Below are positions 36,540-49,895 of a stretch of 64,000 nt of DNA, in pieces. The stretch comes from Polytrichum commune (taxonomy: Eukaryota; Streptophyta; Polytrichopsida; Polytrichales; Polytrichaceae): the NCBI GenBank assembly GCA_950295325.1, contig OX485806.1:3784001-3848000 (forward strand), read 5' to 3'. Made by a program: the position numbers and the translations under genes. Below the pieces are notes generated by a model. The model ran no database searches, had not been told where the DNA came from, and worked only from the letters and a program-made list of their open reading frames with translations. Each line of letters opens with the position of its first letter. The first letter of the stretch is position 1.

Positions 36540-37827
36540 CATTTGCCGAACACATGGAAACTCTGAAGAGATACTATATGTGGGGCAACAAAGAAGGTGA
36601 TTGTGCACATGCAAGGAGAGGCAAAGGCATGCACAATGAAGGGGAACATCAAAATCCACACCCGCCTCACTCTTTATCATTATATAAAAGTGTGAGATTT
36701 CCATCATCTCCCTTCATGAATATGTGGATAGCATAGTTGGAAATAAATTTGGGAGGGAAACGACGGGAGTCCAAACCCCGCCACCCACACTTGCATTTGT
36801 GTAACATTAAAATACCATTCTCACACAAATGTTCTACTTTCAAGCATCCCAAAATGTTGAAAACAGTCGAGTCCCTTACGTTTCTACTCAAACTCTACAA
36901 TACTAAAGCATTAGAATATTAGAACATTGAATGTGTGTGATAATTGGTAAAATGTGAATATTTAACCACATTTAGTCTCCAAGGTGATATGCTTTTACCA
37001 TTTCTGACATAGCCGTAGTCAACTGATGCATTCAAGACTAGTGTCGGAAACTAAGTTAGGATAATTAGTGTAGGTTAGTTTTGGACACGTGCTTCCAATT
37101 TTGGCATCATCGCCAATTGGTGTACTCAATAAAGAAAAAAAATTAGCCATTATAAATACTCGTGGGTTCCTTTCCATGGCCACTTTGTACCACATGGGGG
37201 GTAGGTAGGCCGTACTGCTTGCCCCCATTGGCCGAGCCCACCTACCACTTACCACACCAAGGGCAGGCAGGTGAGAGGCTATCCCCGGTGGCATCCCCGA
37301 GCGGCAGGGAGACTCTACCAGGGAAAATACACTGGCAGCGCTCACCTGCCGTGCCACATCAGATGGCGGGACCACCATATGGCGTCTCCTCCAGCACCCT
37401 CACTCCCCGCTCCTGCTCCGAGCTCCCGAGCTCCCCGGCAGAGTGTGGTGGGGGTCAGGGGCAGCGGCTGACGTGCCACCCCCCACCCTAGGCTTTACCC
37501 TAGGCTTTACCTCCTCCCAGGCTGCCACTCATGTGGTATCGGCCTTAGTTGTTGTCCATCTCTTGCTCCATCGCAACTGTTGGGCCTCACTTTGTCTCCG
37601 GCTTAGCCATATCAAAATTCCTTGACCATGTTATTAGTAGCCATATAAGGATCCCTTTCTCCGCCCCCTTGCAAACACAACCTACTATGTTTGAGTCCAC
37701 GTGGCCACACATTGTATCCCAGGCATTCCCACCTAGCCACTCAACCTTCACATAATTGGAGGTTTTAAATAATTACTTTAAAAAAATGAAACTCTCGAGA
37801 AATCGGGCAAGAAAAGGGTCCTACTTA
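36540..37827. other. Intergenic with a GC-rich block
   Basis: At 37170-37500 the sequence is GC-rich and simple in places, with a direct 14-base duplication (CCCTAGGCTTTACC) at about 37487-37513. I find no supported gene. Confidence 0.35.
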
Positions 37828-38326
37828 GTGCCACTTCACACACGAGCCAAGCGCCGTGACCATGAAATTGTTAGAGCCCAAAAGAAAGTGTCCAAATGCC
37901 GTCCCAACTCATCTCCAAAATCATGTAATGTAGTCATGGACCCTCAAGTGTAATGTGAAGTCATACATGACTGGGCCCTCAACCAAATGCTATTTCAATG
38001 AATTTTTATTCATGTGGGTCTTCACACACGATAAAATAGAATAAACCAACGGTTGTGAGCGTTTGGAGTGCCATGGTCTCCCGGTTTTGTGTCAGGCCTA
38101 CCTCCAAAAGATGATTTTTGAAAATAGTCCAAGTGACCATGAAACACGATCTATTCGATGCCATGTACGAATCCATGTGGACTTTAAATCCATCTTGCAT
38201 TCACATACTCAGTTGGTCCCTCAAGCGGAGTGTGAAGCGAACTTGGACCGCCTCCGTCTTTTCTACCAATGAGAGTGCTTGAAGTGCCATGGTCACGGGC
38301 TCTCAGTCTCGTGTGTGAAGTGGCCC
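37828..38326 (+). mobile_element. PIF/Harbinger-like MITE, family A copy 2 (499 bp)
   Basis: The ends read GTGCCACTTCACACACGAG and, in complement, GGGCCACTTCACACACGAG. The left duplication is TTA (37825-37827) and the right is TCA, one mismatch. It aligns over its full length with copy 3 at 47062-47560 (same length, high identity by eye). Confidence 0.92.
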
Positions 38327-38434
38327 TCACGCATTCTCTTCAATGACTGTGGCGTGTGCCGCCTTGGACGTAGTGAGACCACATGTGGTTGGTCATGATT
38401 GAGTGGCATTGTGTCAGACCAAGTTTCATTTTTC

Positions 38435-38820
38435 AAGTTCTCCAACTTCTACCGGTTGGATTTACACATTTTGCAAATCTTGTGTTGAATTAGAGAATCT
38501 ACAACAAAACATGGGGAAAAATAAATAAATAAATAAATAACGGAATAAAAACCGGACTTTCCTCGACTTACTCGACTTACTCGACTTAGTTATGATTGTC
38601 AAAAGTGCACATTTATTGATATTCTTAAATGAATACATAAAAGTCCTCCCAGTTGTGTTCACTGTAGATGATGGAGTAGAAGTCATGGTCCAACCTCTTT
38701 TAATCGCGTGTTTGCATGTTGTTTGTTCTTTTTCTTTGATCCTCGCTTAACCACACACACCAATCAAATCACAGGGGTACGAGTAAGAAAAGGTAACCGA
38801 ATAACACATGCATACCTTAC
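38435..38820 (+). repeat. Dispersed repeat family G, longest copy
   Basis: It matches 17105-17370 and 60860-61155 in the same orientation. An (AAAT)n run of about five units (38520-38540) and a 10-base tandem (CTCGACTTAC, three times, about 38562-38590) lie inside it and are specific to this copy. Confidence 0.65.
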
Positions 38821-39972
38821 GAAACATTACTTAGCGTTGTGCTTCCGTAATGTTGGCCATGAGAATCTAACCTTGGGATGACTAGGAATCAAATTGAGCT
38901 CCCAACATCCCATGGCTATATTCCCAAGGCCCACATAACGACACATAATGTTGAGTAATGTTATGTATATGAGTGTTGGTGGGTGAGTTTAAATGAATGA
39001 CATCTTCATGTAATGAACTCTAGCATTGAGTTTTGATTAAATTGGACTCTTCGTCCTAGCACAACTACTAGGCACTTATAATTTGAAAAATGCATTGACC
39101 TACTTAAAGTTGTTACTTGGGATCTCAATATACTACATTGGCCAATATTTTCTTAAGTTAGTGGTCATTAACATTATTTGTGTGCACAAAATTATCAGGG
39201 TTTGTCGTGGTGGATTCCGCTATCAAAGTTTGTAGATCTTCGCAACGTACAACAAGGATGGGTGGGCGCCAACTTAGTCACCATTTCAGAGTTCCAAAAC
39301 GGCCAGCTACAGATGGTTGCATGTTGAGCAAACTATTCAACCATTGCCTTGGACATTAATTTAAATGCACAATGGTGAATTGGGATGGGTTGGCTTGTTT
39401 CCAACCTAGTCAAATGTATGTATTACATGATGTACCAAATCAAACCCTGCATATGCAAGAATCCTGGAAGTTCGGTGGTTGCATACAAATGGTTCGATGA
39501 CAAGTTGAAGTTTAAAAATCAAGACACCTAAATAGAAACGATATTAACATTTTAATGATTAATATATATATTTAATTATTTCATATGAGAACATAACAAT
39601 GTCTCAACAAAAGTGGTTTAAACCTTAAATATAGTATGAAACCTAGTTTGGATTGTGCAAATTTATATTTGAATACCTTCGTTGTCAATTAATCACATAA
39701 TTTTCTCCAAATTGAGCGTAAGTTTTAACAAATTATAAAACATAAGAAATAGAACATGTTGAGTTTTTAAAATCAAAGAAAATTAATATATGGGCTCATC
39801 TTTTTTAATAAAAATAGTACAAACATGATGGAAGTCTTCACGATGTCTCAAATGTAAGAGGTTACCAATACCACCCCTTTACCACCAAGTCTACTACCCT
39901 GATCACTCGAGGATCTTTCACTTCACATCTTAACCCATAAGGTTCGAAGAGGCTGAGATTAGGCCTTTCTAA

Positions 39973-39985
39973 CCCCCCCCCCCCC
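39973..39985 (+). repeat. Poly-C tract (13)
   Basis: Thirteen C, then TT, then seven more C and an A-run. Confidence 0.95.
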
Positions 39986-41208
39986 TTCCCCCCCAAAAAA
40001 ACAAAGTGTTTGAGCTACATACGTTCAGTTTTGGCTAATCACATCAAAGTGATCTTAATCTAAAATCAACTTATTTTTCAAGTGCAGTATTTGAATAAGG
40101 TTAACATTGTAAAGTTATTGAAAATGAAAGTTTAAATATGCAACTTGGGTGTCCTTGGATGCAAATACATATGTTATGTTTTAATCATCAATGTCTAGTG
40201 GTGCATATATTTATTTTCTCCTTGACATATGTAAGACAATGTTCATTATAAGTTTTCAATCGTATAAATATATAAAACAATATTCATGAACTTGATGATG
40301 CATGTATAAATGATGTATATGGTTGTGTTTGAAGAACCCACGTCCTTTAAAGGTTACACTTGTTAATTAGAAAGTGACTCACAATGTCAAGTGGCCACCA
40401 AGCCATCTTTACAATTCACACTAGATTGTCCTATAAGTGTGGTACACAATAGTTTTCTAATAGGAATTAATGAAGAGCCACGTTCATTTTCAACCCACAC
40501 CAATCCTGTACTTTAAAAACGTTGTTGGCCATCTTATTATGTAGTAAATTCATGCATGTGATTGATTAATTTTTAATATATTTTATGACACTTTTGTCAA
40601 GGGTCATCTAAAATTCAATTGCATTGGTTGAAAATCCCCAAGAAATCTTTGGGAAGACCCGAGCCCTGAACCCACATTACTTTCACCTTGGCTGAACAAT
40701 TGGGGTAGCCCAAATATATTGTATCCACGTTAACTTTTCATCCACACAAGCATGACATCTTGGTGTTACAGTTTCATCGCTACCTAAGAAATTAGAACAT
40801 GGGAAATAAATTAAAAGTGGGTCATGTTTAAACTATCTATAAGAATCAACAATGTGGGTACCTATTCAAAGTTACTTAAAACATGCACTAATTGAAGAAA
40901 CTTCTATAGGCTCCCCATAGGCTTGGTGCTAAAACACCACTTGATGTTTATTGACAAGTAACATAGATCAAGAGGAGATGTCTAATTAAGAGGAATTATA
41001 CTCAAGATCCCATTCTCTAGATTTGAGTGTTCCAAATGACCTATAATTATATGTGGAAGCTTAAAATATGCACTACTTGTGTTTGCATTATGTGGGCAAC
41101 ACCACATTCCTTCATTTTGAAAGATAAGACTTCAAATTGTATCAAAACAATTTGAATTTTTAGTATGTACAAGTTGAATCATGATTCATGAAGTGGCCAT
41201 GTAAGGGA

Positions 41209-41227
41209 GGGGGGGGGGGGGGGGGGG
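41209..41227 (+). repeat. Poly-G tract (19)
   Basis: The longest mononucleotide G run in the window. Confidence 0.95.
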
Positions 41228-41674
41228 ACTTTAGAGGTTCAATTGTATTGATAATGCCATATATGTGCATCATATGTTGTTTTGAACTCACAAAAGCATG
41301 GCAAACCAAGAGAAGGTGTTGTGATTGAAGCTTATATTCGTTAATTAGAGACTTTGGAAAGTCTCAAAATAAATGCAAATGGAGTAATATCTAGTTCAAT
41401 TTCTTGTTGGGATGACACGTATTTGTGCCAAATTGATTAGTGCCGCTCATGCAAATCACTTTATTAAGTCACATTGAATATGTTTTTGTGTAGTTCTTGT
41501 TCTTTATTTGGAAAACCACGTCCTTAAATAGTCTCAAAATCATGAAAAAATCTCCAATTATTGAATATAGTGATTTTGCCTATGAGACACTTTGCATAAT
41601 ATACGTGGACGTGTTCCCAATATGGTACCCTGAAAAAATTCAAAATAATAGTGTATTCAGCTTTGTTTACAAAA

Positions 41675-41844
41675 ATGCAAGCTTGCAATTACTACCACTT
41701 ACGAAGTGATCTTTCATCCAAATGCCTTTTTTTTACAAGGAATAAAAATAATGTTAGATTTACGTTATTTTTATTGATGACACTACACGGACAATGTACA
41801 ATTAGACAAAATCAAATTGGTGACACTAAATACAATATTTAGTG
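41675..41844 (+). mobile_element. MITE family B, partial copy
   Basis: The right end (GACACTAAATACAATATTTAGTG) and the preceding 'ttttacaaggaata...aatgtt' match the right half of the copies at 23362 and 49169. Left of that, a stretch near 41685 matches the family in reverse, so this copy is rearranged. Confidence 0.6.
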
Positions 41845-43649
41845 TAGTATGTGCATGTGTTGTTTTTACCCTTTGCACTTGTACACAATACATACTACTT
41901 CAACGTGGTCCCATGTCATGTGGTCCCCCTACCTCCATGGACTGATGAAGAGTTGATGGAGATGTGGTCATGAAGGTAGAAAACTGAAAACCGTGAATGG
42001 GCACCACTGGTGCACTAGACTAGGGGTAGAATGATTATTGTGTGGACTCAAAATGGCTAGTTGCAAAAGTGGTGGCACGAAAAGGATACAGTGATAGGTG
42101 GGATGCAATGATTGGTTGGGTAGGAGTTGTTTCACACCACTTGTGATCATTTTCGGGTGTCATTGAGTTAACCATGTTGTGTGCATTCGTGTGCATAGCA
42201 GGATTCTTTGATGCTTAAATTAGAAAGACTCTCGTGTACAAGTAAGGAGGTCAACTTACTTGCCTCTTTGAAAAAACGTAACTTATTATTTACAAGGAAT
42301 GAAATTACGAAACAACTTGCATTCCTCGTCATTTCCTCTACTCCATCTCTGGAAAATATTACACAAATTTCAAACCATTCTTTTGCGTTGAATCAACTTA
42401 TTCTCATCATTTTCCATATAGCAACCTTACCACCACCACCACCACCAAGTTGTCCATTGTAGAGAGATGGTTGGATGGTGATGAGAGAAACACCACCAAC
42501 TCTTTGAACTCAAAGAACATATTACCTACTTTTAAAGCTATGAAGTGAGAATCACTTGGCCATGTCGAGGTGGTCAATGCATGGACCGTTTATAGGGTTG
42601 ACGGGTCAATTCTTTGACCGGGAAGACGAGAAAGAGGCCATTGTAAATTGTAAGCACCTTTTGGGAAGGCACCTCCCTCTCACACACACTCAAGTGACCC
42701 TCCAAAGAATGAAAGAAAATCGAAAAGTTAAAATACACTTTGCAAGTGTCCGGTTGAAATTTTCAATGGCTAGTCTATTGGTCGTACCCTTCCCAAGTAC
42801 GTCGTAAGATACACCTCACCCAAATATTGCATGGATGGATGGGTCACGGGTCACCGTGACCCTATTAGGTTATTAAAGTTATGTGTAAAGCCCGTCATAG
42901 AGGTGGGAGTTTTGTGCTTCTTTGAAGGACTTTACCACGTTATTGAGAGCCGACCCATTTTTACGGTACCATAGCCTAACCGGAACTTATTGAAGAAGTT
43001 TAGAAGATATCATTTTGAAAAAGGGAAAATTGTCAAAGGGGTTAATTAATGTCTTCAAAATGGGCCATTTCGAGTCATGTTTACAATAGCGATCACAAAC
43101 TCTGTAACATCACATAGTAGGTTGAGTATGTTATGTGGGCCTAGGAATGAAACACCGAGATCCATGACATGCCCTAGAGCTTTCAGTATGAATATTTAGT
43201 TCAACATAGAGATATCAACGATGGCTATAATTTAAGTGTTTGTAGAGCACGAAGGTCGTACCCGATAGTGGAAAAGAGAACAAGACTCCACCTTTTAGTA
43301 ATGTCATGTCATGAACACAATTTTCTAAATTCCCTCTTTGGTTGAGAAACGGGTTTTTTTTTTTTACACGAGTTCATCAAACATGAGATTGATCATGGCA
43401 GAACATGGACGAGACAATGACATGAAATGTTAAATGTCCATAAGTGAATAACGTTTGGTGGTCATTTCAAAATGTGCGACGAAACAACCCAAAGAAGTTT
43501 TCTCAACCAAAAAAAAAAAACAGAAGGTGACCGTGTCATATATAATTTGTTTTTGGTAATGCATTTGAAAAACCTTCAATATTAGCGAACCATGTTTTTA
43601 GCAGTTTTCCTCCATAAAAACAAAACTATCTTGTGGTCTAAGTCCACTT
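41845..43649. other. Intergenic, no supported gene
   Basis: A short CAC/ACC triplet run at about 42429-42449 is the only simple repeat. Open frames at 42208-42807 match no family. Confidence 0.3.
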
Positions 43650-43790
43650 TACACTATGTCCCATGTCTAGGGTTTGCAAGAAAAAACGATTTAGTATTTC
43701 TCGTGGTCATGGCTCCAGACCACCGACCATGACCATGAGAAATCCTAAATCATTTTTTTCTTCTCACAACCCTCGGTAGCATGCATAAAA
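43650..43790. repeat. Inverted-repeat element related to 34779-34915
   Basis: The two arms, 'gatttagtatttctcgtggtcatgg' split as GATTTAGTATTTCTC / GTGGTCATGG and its complement at about 43727-43760, form a hairpin of about 35 pairs. The left flank TAAGTCCACTTTACAC resembles the TIR of the element at 51132. Confidence 0.55.
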
Positions 43791-44544
43791 CGACCCTCAC
43801 ATGGAACGTCAAGAAACCAAACCCCCTCCCCCCTCCCCGATAATATTGGCAAATACCACCATGCATTTGCTGAGAGGTCTACAAATTTCCATCGATATGT
43901 GCCAATAAGTCGCCTTTGCAAATAGGTTACCTCTTTACCCATGCAGATTGCATTTGGTCAAAATCAAATTACAAAAACCTTTAACTTCGTTCATTTCACT
44001 TGTGTTGCAACCACCGTAAAAAAGAAAAGAAAAAACGGAGGTGTATTTTGTTACCGTGGTGATAAATTTTTGACGTAGCGTGCAATGTCGATGAATTAGT
44101 GTGGGTCTACCTAATCGCACATATCGGTGTTGGTTGTGTGTGAAGCATGAGTCCCGATAGCTCGCTTGAACTAGTTGTTTGCGGCTAGTTGAAACTTGAC
44201 ATGTCAATGCCATCTCCAATTCCTAAGAGGCACAACATCCCAAGACTTTGGGCATAGGTTTCCACACCCGCCTTTAAAATACTCACGCCGGCTTTTTCAT
44301 GCCGAGACTTTTAAGAGTGGGTAAGTTGTATTCAACTAAAATTGGACGAACTCGTAGTCAAGAATAGTTACAATCCCCTCAATTTGCATGGGTGGATCCA
44401 TTGAACTGCACGCGTAGATAAGATTATGATCGTCATGAAGCAAGGGTTAGGATTATAGATTCGTGGTTCATAAACCGATCACAAATTTAGCATTGAAATT
44501 CGATCCATAATATTTTCGTTCATATTCCAAGTGTGATCTTTCAA

Positions 44545-44634
44545 ATGTTTCCTTTGATAATTTGAGGTATATTCTATAGATTCCTCTAAAACGACGGGTA
44601 ATTTTCATGCCATCTTGAACTTCAACCGGTTCAT
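44545..44634 (-). repeat. ACCGGTTGAG-family repeat (copy 4), reversed
   Basis: In complement it reads AACCGGTTGAAGTTCAAG, then a 'gaaaattacc' block and 'ttttagaggaatctatagaa', as in copy 3. Confidence 0.65.
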
Positions 44635-45012
44635 ATGCAACCTAGTGGTCGCCGGTTCTCCTCGTCCATTGACTCTTATGCTACGGCAAGGCCGGAATTT
44701 GGAATGATCAATAACATATAACAAACTATATTCATGATATTCAACCTTCTCCTCGTTTTGTGTCAACTTCGGGATAAATATGGCCGGGATGGTGCTAGGA
44801 AGTTGTGTTCATAATTTGAACAATTGTATTTTAGTTGTTCGTAATAGAGTTAACCGAAACGTATGGGGATCAATTGGGGTTGAAATGTCCTAATGGTCCC
44901 TTGTTTGAGTGCAACCGAAAAGTCTCAGAGGACTACTTTGAGTTTTCAGGGCCCACACGCATTATCTTATATCATTGAGAAACTTCTTATTTTCTCTGCC
45001 ACCTATGTGCAC

Positions 45013-45617
45013 GTGTGGGGCTAGAGCTCATGCCAAACCGCATGGGCCCTGCCTTGCCGAGCCATGACCCCATCGTATTTTTGATCCCAACTAAAAACAA
45101 CCATCTGCCCCGCCCGAAGTTTGATAATCAAGATTGCCCTTGCATTCTTGAAGGTTGCTTGTCCACAAACCCAAAATAGGTGCACTTCACCTTCAAGGTC
45201 CAAAATGCAATATCTATATACATATATTCACTTCCCCTTAGTAAACAAACAATTTATTGGGATTTCGATTTGAAGTGAAACCATCAATAAAGCATGTAAT
45301 TAACTTGAAAATAAGAATATTACAAAACCCTCACTAGCATTGTAGACCTTATAATTTATGTGACTTACCATTTGAAAGGGTCTTTGTCAGTTTCGTGTTT
45401 TTAGTTAGTTTATCTTATAACAATTTAGGTAATTCCCTCTACTTACACAAGTGTTCATACACATTCAAACGAATTCAACGTGACTAAATTTGATTAGGTG
45501 TATTTAGCCTAATTAAATAAAAAAGATGCTTACCAAAGTAGTTAATCCTATTTTGGGATTAATCTAAAGCTTAGCAAACCGGGGCCCATGCGGTTTGGCA
45601 TGAGCTCTAGCCCCAAC
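45013..45617. mobile_element. Mutator-like foldback MITE (605 bp)
   Basis: The terminal inverted repeats (GTGTGGGGCTAGAGCTCATG and, in complement, GTTGGGGCTAGAGCTCATGC) pair for about 37 bases with essentially one indel. A perfect 11-bp duplication CCTATGTGCAC lies on both sides (45002-45012 and 45618-45628). Duplications of 9-11 bp are the mark of Mutator-like elements. The interior is AT-rich with no transposase. Confidence 0.9.
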
Positions 45618-45993
45618 CCTATGTGCACATGCATCTCTTTGCTCCTCTCACCACTTGCGTACTCCTTGAATAGATGAAATCCAAGAAATAACTCAAAATT
45701 TTCTTATAGTGTTTTTGCCCCAAAATAGAGTTACACAACTTCCCTCCCCAAATTTATTTTCAAGTTACTAACACGAGTGTTGGAAGTGGCAAATCTGGAA
45801 CGTTCCATCAAAAAACTCGAGTCAATCCCCACTTTTGGTGACTTTTTAGTTAACTCCAATATTCTTCATATAATAAGCTAGTCAAAGTTTCTCTACAACC
45901 ATGTGCATGTGACATTGTTTTTTTTTTGGAAAATGTTAAGAAAGAGTCCATCATAACTTGAGGAAAGAGTATAAAGCGCATTAGCTTACTTCA

Positions 45994-46238
45994 AAGAGAG
46001 AGAATTATCACATACAAGTGCACCACTCTCATTCATCCGACATAGAAGCCTTGAAATAGTTTACATCATGAGGAATTGCTCTCCTAAAATTTAACTTGAC
46101 AGAGGAATTAGCGTTAAAAGACCCTGAATTAGTGAACACGAGGTCATTTGGATAAATCAACAACAAAGTTACATGGGGTTCTGATTTTCTTTTGGATGAA
46201 TGAGAGGTATGCTCATGTGCGACAATCTCCTCTCTCCC
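45994..46238. mobile_element. MITE family E, copy 1
   Basis: The left end has AGAGAGAGAATTATCACATA and CTCATTCATCC, and the right end has the complementary GGATGAATGAGAGG and TGTGCGACAATC...CTCTCTC. It is a diverged relative of the element at 48613-48868. Confidence 0.65.
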
Positions 46239-47061
46239 ATTGCTTCTACCTCGATGGCTCCTGTTGTCACAAAGTCAACAAAAACCACCAAAATGACAAA
46301 ATTTTGAACCCCCTTTCACATAAAAGTGTGTGTTAATGTTCCATGGAAACTAGAATCAGTGGCCAGAGGTTGTAGGGGGCAAAGCCAATTCTTCTTCTTT
46401 TTTCTTATTTTCAAAATTATTTTAAAACAAATTTCCTTCTTTTGTTTCTTTCTTAAATCTATAACACTACCTAAGAATCATGCATTTGAAACTATACATT
46501 AATAGATGTAATTAGGTTGCCTTTGCAAATAGATTGCCTCTTTATCCATGCAAATTACCATGGGTTAAAATTAGATCGCAAAACTCATAACTATGCTTTC
46601 CATCCATATAACAACGAGATAGCAACCACAATTTAAAATTTAATTAATGAATTTTTACTTTGGTATAAAATATTCCAAGTAGTGTGGAATGTTAATAAAT
46701 TAGTGTGGGGCAACACATATCAGTTTACATTAGCCCACCCCAAAGTCTTGAGAGGCTATCTTAGACGACTAACGTACTGCCTTTACCACTATAGGAAAAT
46801 AATAATAATAACTTCTAATTTTACATTCGTGAATACCGGATATCAAGGTAAAATCGTTTATTCCTATTTATATTTTAGAATTAAATTTCCAATTTTGTTG
46901 GTTTTTGTAAATACAGTTTAATTAGTGCCCAAGTGGTAAAGGCACTACAGTAGTATGCAATTCGTCATGCCTTACATGGAATATTCTTTCCCTTTCGAAC
47001 AAAGACTCGATTTCATGAAAATCAAATCAGGAAAGTTCGTCACAGTTCTATAAGATTCTTA
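46239..47061. other. Intergenic, no supported feature
   Basis: AT-rich, nothing recognised. Confidence 0.3.
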
Positions 47062-47560
47062 GGGCCACTTCACACATGAGCCAAGAGCCGTGACCATGAA
47101 ATTGTGAGAGCCCAAAAGAAAGTGTCCAAAGGCCGTCCCAACACACCTCCAAAATCATGTAGTGTGGTCACGGACCCTCAAGTGTAGTGTGAAGTCATAT
47201 GTGACTGGGCCCTCAACCAAATGCTATTTCGATGGATTTCTATTCATGTCAGTCCTCACACATGATAAAATAGAATAAACCAACAGTTGTGAACATTAAG
47301 AGTGCCATGCTCTCCCGGTTTTGTGCTAGGCCTACCTCCAAGAGATGGTTTTTGAAAATAATCCAAGTGACCATGAAACATAATCCATTCAATGCCATGT
47401 AGGAATCCATGTAGACTTTACATCCATCTTGCATTAATATACTTCGTCGGTCCCTCAAGCATGGTGTGAAGTGCACTTGGACCAGCTCCGCCTTTTCCAC
47501 CAATGAGAGTGCTTGAAGTGTAATGGTCACGGGCTCTCAGTCTCATGTGTGAAGACACCC
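47062..47560 (+). mobile_element. PIF/Harbinger-like MITE, family A copy 3 (499 bp)
   Basis: A TTA duplication flanks it (47059-47061 and 47561-47563). The left TIR is GGGCCACTTCACACATGAG; the right one is slightly diverged (GGGTGTCTTCACACATGAG in complement). It is nearly collinear with copy 2. Confidence 0.93.
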
Positions 47561-48330
47561 TTAGTTTGAAAACCGTCCATGTAGAACAATATGTGCAATA
47601 GATGCAGTGGTCCATAACCCGGTTATAGAAAGACAATTTGGATCCCCCCCCAAACTTGGAATGAAAACACACTACTTATTTAATATCATGAATTCACCTA
47701 TATACCAGTCCAATATCGGTCCATACCTACACTGATATGTGCAATTAGGTGGCCTTCAGAACTAGGTTGCCTAGGTATCCATGCAAACTACGTTGGGGTT
47801 GAAATAAGATCACACAAACTTATAATGTTGTTTGTTCATTCAAATAAGAAATCAAAGTTAAAACATAGTTCATGTATTTCGCAACCGTGGTTATAATAAT
47901 TCAAAAAAAAAAGCGTGAAACATCGATAAATTAGCATGGGGCAACCTAATTGCACATACCAATGTACATGGGCAGTGGCAATGCCACGTAGGCATCCATG
48001 ACCACAAAATTGATATCTCGTTGACGATGCTGCATCATTTATTGTATTTAGTGCCACATGCGTAATAGTGTCAGTTACCATGTTTTGAGGCGTATGCTAG
48101 GTTACACAAATGATCAACAACTTCATGATTCATGTCACGTCATGACACTTTGTGTTCAAGTGTGCTTCCTAACATCTTGGCATGAGTGTGTTCGATAATG
48201 ATATGAGGTGTATGCCTATGTTACACAATGGCCTGAAATGCACACAAATGACACTCAACATTAGTATGCTCAATAATATCTTCCTCTTGCATAGTAAGAC
48301 ACATAACTATCATCTCAAGTATCCCAATGT

Positions 48331-48592
48331 ACGACACTAAATGTCATTATGAATTGGTTATGATTTTTCATCCGACGTAATGTTTACTAGGAGATTTTTT
48401 CATCCAAGTTTCAATCATCCATGACAATATTTCATCACGAGCTGTTAACACGGGAAGGTAGGGTTTTGGCCAATGGATGTACTAGTCCACCATCCATGAC
48501 AACATTTGTTCACTTATTCGTAAGGAGTGTCATCCAAAAAGTTATCATAGTGACATAAAAATACCATAAGACACTAACTACCATATTTAGTG
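48331..48592 (-). mobile_element. MITE family B, reversed and shortened copy
   Basis: In complement it starts CACTAAATATGGTAGTTAGTG and carries the same internal 'ggatga...ttcatcc' phrases as 23362-23725. It lies only about 20 bases left of a family E element. Confidence 0.7.
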
Positions 48593-48612
48593 CAGTTAGT
48601 TGGTACCGAAGT

Positions 48613-48868
48613 GGGGAGAGAGAGGGAATTGTCACATACAAGTGTAAGTTACCTCTCATCCATCCAACACAAAAGCCCTTAAATAGTGTATAGTCTAGAG
48701 GCTCATCACTTTTAGTCGATTTAACACCGGAATTAGTGTTGGAGACTCTTAATGAATCCACACCAAATCAAAATTTAGATGAATTAGCCACAAACTTATC
48801 TCGGGGGTCAAGATTTCTATGTTGGATGGATGAGAGGTATGATCATATGTGACAATTCCCTCTCTCCC
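48613..48868. mobile_element. MITE family E, copy 2 (256 bp, best preserved)
   Basis: Terminal repeats of about 50 bases: GGGAGAGAGAGGGAATTGTC at the left, and GGGAGAGAGGGAATTGTCAC in complement at the right, extending to CTCTCATCCATCCAACA. I could not fix the target-site duplication, so the superfamily is open. A further, more decayed relative lies around 50205-50720. Confidence 0.8.
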
Positions 48869-49168
48869 TAAAGTGAACCTTATGTTGACTTCTTTAACGT
48901 GATTAGAAACTTACTAATAATTTGTCGGGATGCCACGTAAATATTTAACCCTAAACCCGAAACCCTCACATTACAAAGCCCCGTGTATCTAAATAAATGC
49001 TCTTACACTTCTTGAGATGTGGAGAAAATGTCCAGTCCAAGGGCATGTTCGAGAGAACTTTCCATCGAACCAACATACCTCTCATTCATTCGACATAAGA
49101 ATAAATGAAAGTAAAATGCACTATTGGCATCACACGTGTTGTTAGAGTTGGCTCTAGCTACATAACTA

Positions 49169-49543
49169 CACTACACATGGTATTTAGTGTCGTATGGTAT
49201 TTAATGTCACTTATTGTAACTTTTCCGATGACATTTCTTATGAATAAGTTTAGAAAATGTTATCATGAATGATGGATGAGTTCATCCGTTGGCCAACACC
49301 ATACCTTCTCTTGTCACCAACTTGTGATGAAATATTGCCATGGATGATTAAGATTTGGATGAAAAACTACGTGGTAAGTGAGAGTAATTGTAAGACTGTA
49401 AATCTACAATCATCTAATCTTTTTTACAAGGAATGACAAATAATGTTGGTTTAACATTTAGTGTTGGTGACACTATACGGCAGTTTGCAATTAGTATTGG
49501 GCAAGCCAATTAGAATTGGTGGCACTAAATAGCATGTTTAGTG
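49169..49543 (+). mobile_element. MITE family B, copy 2
   Basis: The ends read CACTACACATGGTATTTAGTG and, in complement, CACTAAACATGCTATTTAGTG. The interior is collinear with copy 1 (shared 'gatgaatgatggatgagttcatcc'-type phrases). Non-coding. Confidence 0.8.
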
Positions 49544-49724
49544 TAGCTTGAAAAACATGCTCAAGGGTCACTATCTTATGCCATATTTGGTGAGGTACTT
49601 CTCTCACCTATAATGAAAGTTATCCCCACTCTTTACATGTCACGATAGTTCCTTGACCCATTAACTTGATTGATACATGGCCTTCTTTGGACAACATTGT
49701 CATGCAGTGCAAGCTGGCCCCCTA

Positions 49725-49895
49725 GATGTTTATTGTTAATTCATCCTAATTTAACCTTAACAAAGTAATTTGGGGTTTCAAACCTTGATTTAGGTGTTGA
49801 TTTGGCAAAAGTAAACATTTTCAAGTTCTATGTAGCCATCACTGTTTTCACCCTCCCCCCCTTGGCAAGTGCTATGAAACATCACTCACCTTCCT
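49725..49895 (-). repeat. Dispersed repeat family F, reversed copy
   Basis: It is a reverse-complement match of 29930-30110. Shortly after it lies an 11-G run (49932-49942). Confidence 0.55.

Larger units (their letters stand above)
38821..41674. other. Gene-free repeat desert, part 2
   Basis: AT-rich with no recognised gene. Only two homopolymer tracts stand out (listed separately). Confidence 0.35.
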
